Assembly (NCBI RefSeq): GCF_021869765.1
Contig: NZ_CP084580.1
Span: 2,294,001 to 2,358,000, forward strand
Length of the DNA stretch: 64,000 nucleotides
Source of the DNA: Chryseobacterium sp. MEBOG06
GTDB lineage: Bacteria; Bacteroidota; Bacteroidia; Flavobacteriales; Weeksellaceae
Direction of reading: 5' to 3'
The notes beneath the pieces were generated by a model that made no database searches, was not told where the DNA came from, and saw nothing but the letters and a program-made list of their open reading frames with translations. A program made the translations under genes and the position numbers. Shown piece after piece: positions 8,272-15,855 of this stretch. Positions within the stretch are counted from its first letter, which is position 1; every line of letters begins with the position of its first letter.

Positions 8272-8868
8272 ATGAACCAGTTAAGTTTATTTAATACAGA
8301 AGAATTTTATGAATTTCCAAAAGACCTTTTGGAATACAGAGAGAACTTCCTGAGCATGGAAGAGGCTGATCTGCTAAAAGATAAATTGCTCAATACCGCT
8401 CTTTGGGAGCAGAGCACTCAGAAAATGTATGATAAGACCGTACTGACTCCCCGCCTTACAGCCTGGTACGGGGATGTCCGGGAAAGAAAAAAAACAACAA
8501 ATCCCTGGACTCCGGAACTGTTTTCTATAAAAGAAAGAATTGAAAAAGAATTTGACTGCCGGTTTAATGGTGTTTTATTAAACCTTTATCGTAACCAGAA
8601 TGACTCTGTAGCCTGGCATAGGGATAAAGAAAGCCGATATGGGAAACGGCCGGTAATTGCTTCTATCAGCCTGGGGCAAACCAGAAATTTTGATTTCAGG
8701 AAAAAAGATCATCATCAAAGTAAGTACAGTCTGCCGTTACCGCATGGGACTTTACTCATTATGAAAGGAGATCTGCAGGAACATTGGGAGCATAGGATAG
8801 CAAAATCCGGTGTACCGATGAAAGAGAGAATTAATTTAACATTCCGATTGTTAAAAGAAAGTATTTAA
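8272..8868 (+). CDS. alkB: AlkB-like alpha-ketoglutarate-dependent DNA dealkylase
   Basis: This 198-residue Fe(II)/2-oxoglutarate dioxygenase carries the iron ligands HRD (in AWHRDKE) and His in HWEHRI, and the C-terminal RINLTFR motif that binds 2-oxoglutarate. It would oxidatively remove methyl groups such as 1-methyladenine and 3-methylcytosine. ATG 8272 is preferred to TTG 8266. The first residues read MNQLSLF, and QLSLF is the consensus beta-clamp-binding pentapeptide. The gene lies 51 bp after the DnaE-like polymerase, on the same strand, and completes a damage-tolerance and repair cassette. Confidence 0.9.
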   Translation: MNQLSLFNTEEFYEFPKDLLEYRENFLSMEEADLLKDKLLNTALWEQSTQKMYDKTVLTPRLTAWYGDVRERKKTTNPWTPELFSIKERIEKEFDCRFNGVLLNLYRNQNDSVAWHRDKESRYGKRPVIASISLGQTRNFDFRKKDHHQSKYSLPLPHGTLLIMKGDLQEHWEHRIAKSGVPMKERINLTFRLLKESI

Positions 8869-9095
8869 TATTGAAGGGCTCAGTATTTCTATTTACTATT
8901 GCGTGGACAAATTTTAAAAAGTATACTAACGATGAAAAAATAAAGATCCCAAAAAGTAGAATCATCCAATGATCGTCCAGGTGCATTCTCTGGAACTGAT
9001 AATTGTTGTAATTAAAATTTTGGGATGTTGGGATTTTAATGATTTTAAGTAATATAGCCCCTCCTGGATCTTCTCAGAAAGATAAGGTTTTAGTG

Positions 9096-9299
9096 CTATT
9101 TAGCAGCTTGTTTCCTGGCTCGTTTTAATTGTTTTTTTACCTTTCTTGAAATAGGTTTAAGCGATTTTCTTACAATCTTTTCCATTTTATCGGTCAGTTC
9201 AGACTGATTATTGGTAAGTACCCTGTTTACCGATTCCAAAAGTTTGTCTTTCAGTAATTTGGTGACTGCGGGTTTCTTTTTTATGTTTTTCTTTTCCAT
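9096..9299 (-). CDS. Small basic hypothetical protein
   Basis: This 67-residue, strongly basic protein starts at MEKKNIKKKPAV; the longer frame to 9332 was rejected because the Met-Glu-Lys-Lys start is a typical one. The C-terminus KKQLKRARKQAAK and the high Lys/Arg content are compatible with nucleic-acid binding. No domain is recognised. It is 72 bp upstream of nothing on its own strand but follows the PepSY-like gene, so it may share that transcript. Confidence 0.5.
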   Translation of the reverse strand: MEKKNIKKKPAVTKLLKDKLLESVNRVLTNNQSELTDKMEKIVRKSLKPISRKVKKQLKRARKQAAK

Positions 9300-9371
9300 A
9301 TTTTTAAAATTGAAGTTGGCTTCAAAATTCAACTAAAAAGCATTGCTGATCAGTAGATTTTATTGATTTGG

Positions 9372-9929
9372 TTATTTAATCACTTTGTCTTTTAACAGTT
9401 CGCCGTCTACAGAATAGAACAGGTCCCGTTCTGAAGTTCCGTTTTTTATCTTGACTTTATATATTTTCATGGGCTTCATTGCAGAGTCTCCATATATAAT
9501 TTCTTTTTCTCTGGAAATTTTCCAGTCACTGTAATCTCCATTTCTTAGAGCATATGAAATAGAATAAGGAAGCTCCGAACTGATTATTTCCCGAACCGAA
9601 ATTTTCTTTCCGTCCTTTGAATATATTGCTTTCAGGTGAGTTTCAGCATTTGTAAAGTCAGCAACATAATATTCAGAAGGTTTAAACGACTGCTTAGACG
9701 GGTTATAATCATACCATTCAGTATTAAAAACCTGTTTCGGATAACCACGCCACTCAACGTTGACCACTGTAGGATATTCATTAACAAAGTTTTGGCTTAC
9801 TAAATTAGGAATCCGTGACTGAGTTACTGCCTGATCTTCAGTCTCTGTATTTCTCTGACCATACATGGATGTTGTAAATACAATGGACATGACGGTAATT
9901 GCAAATAATTTTAAAATTTTATTTTTCAT
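9372..9929 (-). CDS. Secreted protein, PepSY/DUF2874-like
   Basis: This 185-residue protein has an N-terminal signal peptide (MKNKILKLFAITVMSIVF..SMYGQ). Its two repeats of the form 'VxxxFxNEYPxVxxVEW....Y.ADF' and 'ELPYSISYALRNGDYSDWKI..' resemble the PepSY-like (DUF2874) periplasmic proteins common in Bacteroidota. It is probably periplasmic. It sits among small exported and stress-type minus-strand genes. The family assignment comes from the pattern, and the function is unknown. Confidence 0.6.
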   Translation of the reverse strand: MKNKILKLFAITVMSIVFTTSMYGQRNTETEDQAVTQSRIPNLVSQNFVNEYPTVVNVEWRGYPKQVFNTEWYDYNPSKQSFKPSEYYVADFTNAETHLKAIYSKDGKKISVREIISSELPYSISYALRNGDYSDWKISREKEIIYGDSAMKPMKIYKVKIKNGTSERDLFYSVDGELLKDKVIK

Positions 9930-10010
9930 TTTTTCTGATTTTAAGTTGAAACATAATTGTCCCAACAAGGTATTTTTATTTTATGATACTGGCTTATCAA
10001 TAGAAAGTTT

Positions 10011-10502
10011 CTATTTCTTATCATCTTGGATTAGTTTTTTGAGGGATAGATCTACTTTTGTCAATTCGGTTTTAAAATCTTTTTGAAATATTTTGTTTTC
10101 TTCGTATGTTTTATTACCAAAATTTTTCATATCGCTGTCAAAAGCTCTATTCTTCTTGTTGAGTTTATCTTTAAGTACCATGATATCTTTCTTTGCCTGG
10201 TTATAGTCACCATCAAATTTTTGCTTATCATTGGTGTTCATCTTTTTTAAACCCATATCTAATTTTGTAAGATCCTGATCCAGTTTTGCGATCTCATTAT
10301 CAGCTTCAGTTTTGAATTGCTTCCATTCTGCAGTTGTTTTTGCTTTTAAAATGTTATTTTCATTAGCACTTGCGTCATTTGATTCTTTTTTTGCTTCTGT
10401 AAAATCTGCCTTTGAATTGGTCTCCTTTTTTTGGGAAGTCTGGTTACAGCCAAACATTATTGCCGTTATTGCAGCAACAGTTAAAATTGTTATATTTTTC
10501 AT
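10011..10502 (-). CDS. Predicted lipoprotein with coiled-coil helices
   Basis: This 163-residue protein starts at MKNITILTVAAITAIMFGCN; the Cys in FGCN fits a lipobox, giving a lipid anchor at about residue 19. The rest is highly charged, Lys/Asp/Glu-rich and helical (LDQDLTKLDMGLKKMN, KTELTKVDLSLKKL), typical of extended periplasmic coiled coils. No catalytic motif is seen. It is likely an envelope-stress or structural lipoprotein, which is inference. Confidence 0.65.
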   Translation of the reverse strand: MKNITILTVAAITAIMFGCNQTSQKKETNSKADFTEAKKESNDASANENNILKAKTTAEWKQFKTEADNEIAKLDQDLTKLDMGLKKMNTNDKQKFDGDYNQAKKDIMVLKDKLNKKNRAFDSDMKNFGNKTYEENKIFQKDFKTELTKVDLSLKKLIQDDKK

Positions 10503-10857
10503 TATTTTAAATTTAAGTGTTATTAAAAGAATAGGACCATTCACTTATTCAGATCCGTTTTATAGAGAAATAGCCGTTGACTTTCTGTGTCCGGATTTTT
10601 TTGTTCTGTAAAGTGAAATTAGATTTTTTTCGGACTGTAAATATTGATATACGGCCTACACCATGTGTATTTACAGTTTATTTCTGTATGTTTAAACCTT
10701 ATTGGATAGTATGTATTTTTCTTAACCCTGTTGTAAAAATCGATGAATTAAGGTGTTATATACTGATCTATCATTTAGCTCATAAGAAATTGCTTTGTAA
10801 ATTGTGAAGAATAAACTTAAAAGCACCTTTTAGTAAGTGCTTTTAAGGAATAGCTGA
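10503..10857. other. Intergenic region, no gene
   Basis: This region holds the upstream region of the 10011-10502 lipoprotein and, at its right end, the terminator of the BON operon. Plus-strand open frames here are antisense or non-coding in character. Nothing else is recognised. Confidence 0.4.
10819..10844 (-). terminator. Terminator of the BON operon
   Basis: AAAAGCAC (10819-10826) pairs with GTGCTTTT (10837-10844) across a 10-nt loop, and the flanking A/T tracts give a U-run on the minus strand. It lies 14 bp past the end of the 86-residue gene. Confidence 0.65.
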
Positions 10858-11118
10858 TTATTTTAGATTGGAAGCGTGGTATTTAGCATCTTCTTTTTGT
10901 GCATCTCTACCAAGAGAGGCATGGCCGTGCGCTTCAACGGTACTTTTTGCTGCTTTTTCATGGTTACCATCTTCATGGTGTCTTGCTGCCTCACGGTGGC
11001 TTTTGGCTGCAGCTTCAAAATGAGTGGCTGCTTTTTTGTGGTTTTCAATACCTCTGTTGTTTTCAGCTTTAGGAATACTTTCCTGTTCTGTTTTACTGTT
11101 TGATTCTGTATTTTTCAT
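10858..11118 (-). CDS. Ala/His-rich small stress-type protein
   Basis: This 86-residue hydrophilic protein has a repeated core of the kind HFEAAAKSHREAARHHEDGN and HEKAAKSTVEAHGHASLG. The alternating His/Ala/Lys helical repeats resemble small Bacteroidota proteins found beside general-stress genes. It has no signal peptide or Cys. It is 11 bp downstream of the BON-domain gene on the same strand and shares its terminator. The His-rich repeat may bind metal, but nothing in the sequence proves this. Confidence 0.65.
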   Translation of the reverse strand: MKNTESNSKTEQESIPKAENNRGIENHKKAATHFEAAAKSHREAARHHEDGNHEKAAKSTVEAHGHASLGRDAQKEDAKYHASNLK

Positions 11119-11129
11119 TGTAATTTTAT

Positions 11130-11792
11130 TTAATAGTCATATCCATAGTCAACTTCCAGATTGTTTTTAACTTCAAGGATTCCTGGAGCTTTCCATACAA
11201 TATGACCGACTTCTTCTTTGGCATACCAGGAGTTGACAGTTCCTTCTAAGGTTACTATCTTGCCTGACACAGATACTCTGATATCACGATCATCAATTAC
11301 GCTGCTTTTTAATGCGTTTTCAATATCTTTTTTATCAATCTCCTCATGCATTTCTGATTTGATTGTAATATTATTGGTGATTACCTTGATACCGGGAAGA
11401 AAAGTGATTGCATTTTTTGCAGCCTCTTTCTCATAATTCCAGTTGAGCTCTCCTCCTAAAATGACGCACCCGTCTTCTACTTTTACACTTACTTGGTCAT
11501 CAGGGACTTTATAGTTAGATTTTAGTGCTGCCAATACTTCATTGGCAATATCTGCATCACTTTTTGTCCAGGAGTTTGGAAGATTTACCTCAATATTTTC
11601 TACCAGTGCTTTTACGCCGGTAATTTTCCTGGCAGCTGCTTCTGCTTCTGCCTTTTTTGTAAAACTGTCAACTACACCCGTCAGAGAAACAACTCCATCT
11701 TTTGCGGTAACCCGAATTTCGGCTGAACGTAATAGAGGTTCCCATCTAATGGCATTTTGAACATCTTTCTGTAATTCTGAATTAGTTTTCAT
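11130..11792 (-). CDS. Triple BON-domain protein (OsmY-like)
   Basis: This 220-residue protein consists of three BON domains at about residues 3-70, 78-145 and 153-218. Each has the pattern 'I..aL.......v.V.V.dG.V.L.G.V......A......pGV..V.NnI' (for example IRVTAKDGVVSLTGVV, VSVKVEDGCVILGGEL, IRVSVSGKIVTLEGTV). BON proteins bind phospholipid or stabilise envelopes, often under osmotic or stationary-phase stress. No signal peptide is visible, so a cytoplasmic site is more likely than periplasmic. It heads a two-gene operon with the Ala/His-rich protein. Confidence 0.88.
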   Translation of the reverse strand: MKTNSELQKDVQNAIRWEPLLRSAEIRVTAKDGVVSLTGVVDSFTKKAEAEAAARKITGVKALVENIEVNLPNSWTKSDADIANEVLAALKSNYKVPDDQVSVKVEDGCVILGGELNWNYEKEAAKNAITFLPGIKVITNNITIKSEMHEEIDKKDIENALKSSVIDDRDIRVSVSGKIVTLEGTVNSWYAKEEVGHIVWKAPGILEVKNNLEVDYGYDY

Positions 11793-12109
11793 GAGTACGG
11801 CATCTCATTGAAATTTCTTTATTTCAATGATGTAAATTTACATTTATTTGTTAATCAGTGCTTTACATAAGATTGATTAATTGTTGCACATATCACACTT
11901 TTTATTGAGATTAAGTGTCAGATACTCAATGGAAAGATTAAGCAACTAAATAAACTAAAATAGGGTAAGGGCCTTAGTTCTGAATAAGAAGTAATCAGAA
12001 GAAAACACATACAGGTTTGTTAGTCTCAAGCATAATAAAATATTGAATGAGATGTTTAAAGAGGTTATTTAAAATCATTCTTAACGAAAGATTTCATAAT
12101 TTTGATACA
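11793..12109. other. Intergenic region upstream of two divergent transcripts
   Basis: This AT-rich stretch lies between the BON operon (minus) and the interrupted gene at 12110 (plus). No coding or RNA feature is recognised; it should hold both promoters. Confidence 0.4.
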
Positions 12110-12496
12110 GTGAAAAAGCTGATTCCCATATTATTGTTATCGTTATATTTGGTTTCTACAACCGAATTGTATTAGCTTTTGAAAATGCCATTGCTGATTG
12201 AGCATTATATTGAACATAAAGAACTCAACCCTGAAATGTCTCTCACTGCATTTCTGAAAACACATTATGATAATCCTGTTAAAGACAGTGATTATGATAA
12301 AGATCAGAAATTGCCTTTTGTTTCACAGGTAGGCCTTCTTTCAGTGGCTTTTACTATCAATCCATCTTTGGATCTTTATTTTACGGAAAGGGCTTATAGC
12401 TTAAAAGAAATAAAGAAAACCTTTTACAAAAGTGTTCTTTATAACAACGAAATTTTAAATTCTATCTGGGAACCCCCAAAGTTTTATCAATCTTAA
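12110..12496 (+). pseudogene. Membrane-anchored hypothetical gene with a premature TAG
   Basis: From GTG 12110 the frame reads VKKLIPILLLSLYLVSTTEL-Y, a hydrophobic N-terminal anchor, then hits TAG at 12173-12175. It continues in the same frame as LLKMPLLIEHYIEHKELNP through ..FVSQVGLLSVAFTINP.. to the TAA ending at 12496. The unbroken frame across the stop and the plausible CAG-to-TAG change (Gln before LLKMP) mark a nonsense mutation in a ~128-residue protein. A shortened product could start at ATG 12185 but would lack the anchor. I recall this as a conserved Flavobacteriia protein of unknown function. Confidence 0.6.
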
Positions 12497-12608
12497 ACTT
12501 TTTTTCTCAATCATTTTTTGATTGGGCAGGTATTCTGTTTCCTTCTAAAACTATCAATATAAGATGTTGATGAAGATAGATCTGTGATTCAGAATACCAG
12601 AACTTATG

Positions 12609-12785
12609 GATCAGTCTCAAAAGCTGGGGGGGTGTTTAGTTGCATTATCTTTGCTTTATGCTAAGCGATTACGACCTTCTTAAATTTTTACTTCCAGAAT
12701 TTCTAGTTGAACACTTTGATATCCTCAAAGCAGAAGAACATTCTGCTGAACTTCATATTTATTTTGAAGAAAAAAGCAGTGAATA
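12609..12785 (+). mobile_element. 5' remnant of an ISAon1-type insertion sequence
   Basis: ATG 12658 opens a 49-codon frame, MLSDYDLLKFLLPEFLVEHF followed by DILKAEEHSAELHIYFEEK, which I recognise as the start of ISAon1-family transposases; it then runs into foreign sequence and stops at 12805. Upstream, GATCAGTCTCAAAAGC (around 12610) may be the left end. A TATCTTTG -7 box at 12646-12653 would be the transposase promoter. About 130 bp of IS coding sequence remain, and the rest is gone. The element ends abruptly inside a thioredoxin-like gene. Confidence 0.6.
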
Positions 12786-13018
12786 TTATTGTTTATATCA
12801 ATGCTGATTTTCCCAGAAATAAAAAAAAACAGTTTTCTTCCGAAATGAAAAAGGAAAATAGTGCCCTTGCCGATCAGTATAATTCAAAAGGATTATTTCC
12901 TTATACTTTACTACTTGATCAAAATGGAAAAATACTGAAAAGCTGGGAAGGTCTTCTTTCGGAAAATGCCCTCGCTTTCAGCAAAGAAATAAGGGATGTG
13001 CAACAGCAAAGAAAATAA
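12776..13018 (+). pseudogene. 3' remnant of a thioredoxin-fold protein gene
   Basis: Directly after the IS fragment the sequence encodes VNIIVYINADFPRNKKKQFS, then ..ADQYNSKGLFPYTLLLDQNG and KILKSWEGLL, the C-terminal two thirds of a thioredoxin-like fold including the cis-Pro region (FPYT). The N-terminal third, with the signal peptide and first strands, is missing and replaced by IS sequence in the same frame. No CXXC is visible in what remains. In related genomes such a gene precedes apbE, DUF4266 and DUF3570 genes (recalled, not searched), which fits its position 5 bp before apbE. Confidence 0.6.
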
Positions 13019-13023
13019 AAAAG

Positions 13024-13950
13024 ATGTTAAGAGAGTTCAAAAAGCCTCAAAGACTGATGGGAAATGCTTTTGAAATAACAGTAGTTGATGAAAATGAAGA
13101 CAGGGCTTATAAGCATATTGATGCTGCAGTTACAGAAATTCAGAGAATTGAAAAATTACTAACTACTTTTAGTGAAAATAGTCAGACCAGCCAGATCAAT
13201 GATCATGCAGGAATAAATCCTGTAAAAGTGGATCAGGAAGTGTTTGAGCTCATTGAAAGAAGCCTTCGCATCAGCCGGATTACTGATGGATATTTTGATA
13301 TTTCCTATAGTGGGATTGATAAAATTTTCTGGAATTTTGACCGGAATATGAGACGGCTTCCAGATCTACAACTTATAGAAAATCATTTAAAGCTTGTCAA
13401 TTATCAGAATATTCTTCTAAACCCTGAAGAATGTACTGTTTTTCTCAGGAAAAAAGGGATGAGGATTAGCTTCGGTGGAATCGGAAAAGTATATGCTGCT
13501 GAAATGGCTAAAAGATTACTTATCAAAAGAGGCGTTAAATCAGGAATTGTAAATGCTTCGGGAGATCTCGCCACCTGGGGAATGCAGAGTAACGGAAAGC
13601 CATGGACCGTAGGCATTGCAGATCCGGACTACGCAAAACAGCCATTTTCATATATGAATATCACGGATATGGCAGTGGCAACCTCAGGAAATGATGAAAA
13701 ATTTGTCGTTATCAACGGTAAAAAATATTCTCATACCATTAATCCTAAAACCGGAATGCCTGTATCAGGAATTAAAAGTGTAACCATCTTCTGCCCAAAT
13801 GCAGAAATTGCGGATGCTATGACAACTCCCGTGGGCATTATGGGAGTAAAAGCAGCTTTGAATCTGGTGAATCAGATTCACCATCTGGAATGTATTATTA
13901 TAGATGATGACAATACAGTCTATTCATCTCAAAACATTAATTTACAATGA
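13024..13950 (+). CDS. apbE: FAD:protein FMN transferase (ApbE family)
   Basis: This 308-residue protein has ApbE hallmarks: GGIGKVYAAE near residue 150, NASGDLATWG, SHTINPKTGMPV and the metal/FAD loop ADAMTTPVGIMG. ApbE enzymes move FMN from FAD to Thr/Ser of [ST]GA[ST]-type motifs in extracytoplasmic proteins. Unusually, no signal peptide or lipobox is visible; the protein starts MLREFKKPQRLMG. It follows the beheaded thioredoxin gene by 5 bp, and its stop overlaps the DUF4266 start (ATGA at 13947-13950), showing an operon. The catalytic parts look intact, so this gene may still function although its neighbours are damaged. Confidence 0.88.
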   Translation: MLREFKKPQRLMGNAFEITVVDENEDRAYKHIDAAVTEIQRIEKLLTTFSENSQTSQINDHAGINPVKVDQEVFELIERSLRISRITDGYFDISYSGIDKIFWNFDRNMRRLPDLQLIENHLKLVNYQNILLNPEECTVFLRKKGMRISFGGIGKVYAAEMAKRLLIKRGVKSGIVNASGDLATWGMQSNGKPWTVGIADPDYAKQPFSYMNITDMAVATSGNDEKFVVINGKKYSHTINPKTGMPVSGIKSVTIFCPNAEIADAMTTPVGIMGVKAALNLVNQIHHLECIIIDDDNTVYSSQNINLQ

Positions 13951-14176
13951 ATAATAAAATAAAAAAAAATGGACATACTTACTGGCTGTCATTACCATTA
14001 TCCTTATCCACTCCTGTACTGCTTTAAAAGAGTATGATAAGGCAAAGCTTAATGATGCGGAAATGGCATTAGGAAACAGAACTATAGAGAAGACTGAGCT
14101 TAATTTCCAATCCTATAGAGAAGGCTCCTCGGGAGCTAACTCCGGAAAAGTAGGAGGTGGCTGTGGTTGTAATTAG
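13947..14176 (+). pseudogene. DUF4266-type small lipoprotein gene, frameshifted in a poly-A run
   Basis: ATG 13947 overlaps the apbE stop (ATGA), but its frame ends early at a TAA near 14025. In the neighbouring frame, YLLAVITIILIHSCTALKEY gives a lipoprotein signal (Cys in HSCT), followed by DKAKLNDAEMALGNRTIEKT and the C-terminus GGGCGCN, the DUF4266 hallmark, ending at TAG 14174. The A9 tract at 13961-13969 separates the frames, and ten A's would restore a single ORF beginning MNNKIKKKWTYLLAV. The other frame has no start codon upstream. This may be a mutation, a sequencing error, or expression by transcriptional slippage on A9. Confidence 0.65.
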
Positions 14177-14214
14177 AGAATCGTTGCAATTTTTAAAATT
14201 TAAAAGAATCAGAC

Positions 14215-15405
14215 ATGAAAAAAATTGTAATGAGTATATGGGCTCTTTTGGGGTTCATAAGCTTAAAAGCTCAGGAAAACTCAAACACAGCACACTCCAA
14301 AAAGTTAAGTTTTGAAGAAGCCAATCTGGTATCAAGTTATTACCATCAGGATGGGAATAATTCTGCTGTTACCGGAGGAGTAGGATCGGAAAAGCTTACA
14401 GATCTTTCCAATATGATCGATGTTACGATGGTAAAATATGATAGCAAGCAGAGAAAAAATAAATTAAATCTGAGTGTAGGAGTCGATCATTATACCTCAG
14501 CTTCTTCTGATATGATTGATCTAAAAGCGAATTCTTCAGCCTCTCATGCAGATACCAGAATATATCCTGCGCTTCAATGGAGCCGTGAGAATGAAAATAA
14601 AGGAAGTCCACTTTTTGGTGGAATATCATTTTCTACTGAATTTGATTATCAGTCTTACGGGGCGAATATTGGTTTTGCACAGAAAACAGGCAACAGGATG
14701 GGAGAGTTTACAGCAAAGTTTCAGACCTATCTTGACCAGGTAAAACTGATACCCCCCATAGAACTGCGTACCGGAAATTCAACAGGTGGGGGACATGAAA
14801 ACTATGGAACAAGCGGAAGAAATACCTTTGCTTTGTCCTTAGCCTATTCTCAGATTATCAATCAGAATTTTCAGGTTGAATTTATGACCGATGCTGTTCA
14901 GCAGACAGGATTTTTGAGTTTGCCGTTCCACAGAGTTTATTTTACAGATGGTTTCGTGCATCAGGAGGCTTTACCTGATAAAAGATTTAAACTTCCTTTG
15001 GGAGTGAGGGCTAATTACTTTTTGGGAGATAAATTTATCCTGAGAACTTATTACAGGTTTTATACAGACAGTTGGGGGATAAGATCAAATACCCTCAGTA
15101 TTGAAGCTCCTGTAAAAATATCTCCTTTTGTTTCAATAAGTCCGTTCTATAGATATTATTCTCAGAAAGGAACTAAATATTTTGCTCCTTATGAGCAACA
15201 TACTGCTTTTGATGATTATTATACAAGTAATTACGATCTGTCGACCTTTAACCGTAATTTTTACGGAGCAGGTATCCGTCTCAGTCCTAAAAATGGGTTG
15301 TCTGGAATAGAACGCATGAATATGCTGGAGATAAGATACGGACATTACACCAAATCTGTAGGAATGAGTTCCGATATTATTTCTCTAAATCTGAGATTTA
15401 GATAG
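14215..15405 (+). CDS. DUF3570 outer-membrane beta-barrel-like protein
   Basis: This 396-residue protein has a signal peptide (MKKIVMSIWALLGFISLKAQ) and alternating amphipathic strands ending in an aromatic/basic C-terminus (IISLNLRFR), typical of outer-membrane barrels. It matches the DUF3570 family, which pairs with DUF4266 and ApbE in Bacteroidota and Proteobacteria. A barrel partner for a flavinylated or Cys-rich lipoprotein is a reasonable inference; the true substrate is unknown. It lies 38 bp after the DUF4266 frame and is the last gene of the cluster. Confidence 0.8.
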   Translation: MKKIVMSIWALLGFISLKAQENSNTAHSKKLSFEEANLVSSYYHQDGNNSAVTGGVGSEKLTDLSNMIDVTMVKYDSKQRKNKLNLSVGVDHYTSASSDMIDLKANSSASHADTRIYPALQWSRENENKGSPLFGGISFSTEFDYQSYGANIGFAQKTGNRMGEFTAKFQTYLDQVKLIPPIELRTGNSTGGGHENYGTSGRNTFALSLAYSQIINQNFQVEFMTDAVQQTGFLSLPFHRVYFTDGFVHQEALPDKRFKLPLGVRANYFLGDKFILRTYYRFYTDSWGIRSNTLSIEAPVKISPFVSISPFYRYYSQKGTKYFAPYEQHTAFDDYYTSNYDLSTFNRNFYGAGIRLSPKNGLSGIERMNMLEIRYGHYTKSVGMSSDIISLNLRFR

Positions 15406-15433
15406 CGATAGCTCAATATAATTTCTAAAATTT

Positions 15434-15472
15434 AACCTGTTCAGTTTATGATAAGATTAAAGCAGGTTTTTT
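15434..15472 (+). terminator. Terminator after the DUF3570 gene
   Basis: AACCTG (15434-15439) pairs with CAGGTT (15463-15468) and is followed by TTTT. The loop is long (23 nt), so strength is uncertain. Confidence 0.5.
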
Positions 15473-15855
15473 GGTATGTCAATCATCAATTATTGCAGTG
15501 ATCTTAATTTTCTGAATATCAGATTGTAAAAAATAGTTAAACCTTTTTTATATATAAGTTTAAATGACTTCATAGAATAAATACCGAATTCATGCTATAC
15601 TTTGATTTTTGTGGCAATGGTTATGGAACGCTTCTTATTTCCTATTTCAGTTATTTTCAACCAATTTGAACGAAGAGGACCTGAATGAAGATTATTTAAA
15701 AAGTACGCCAATAGATTGCGTACTAAGAACATATCTTTGAGAAATCCTTAGATAGCATGTAAGTGAAATATTTGTGACAGATCCGATTCAACAGGATGAA
15801 TTGTACTGCATAAAATGTCATAGGCCACTAAGGTAGATTTATTAAAAAAATTTAT
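15473..15855 (+). other. Non-coding stretch with short ORF debris
   Basis: Short overlapping plus-strand frames (for example NLNEEDLNEDYLKSTPIDCV around 15660-15720) look like decayed coding sequence, but no family is recognised. A perfect 7-bp hairpin lies at 15702-15724. A TATCTTTG -7 box at 15732-15739 could serve the exonuclease gene, leaving a ~110-nt leader. Confidence 0.35.
15702..15724. repeat. Inverted repeat AGTACGC / GCGTACT
   Basis: AGTACGC (15702-15708) and GCGTACT (15718-15724) are perfect inverted arms around a 9-nt loop. It has no U-tract and lies 8 bp before a -7-like TATCTTTG, so an operator is a possible role. Confidence 0.45.

Noticed and set aside
10312..10807. Two plus-strand frames around the minus-strand lipoprotein
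   Set aside because: They are antisense to the lipoprotein gene or lie in its promoter region and have Phe-rich shadow composition.
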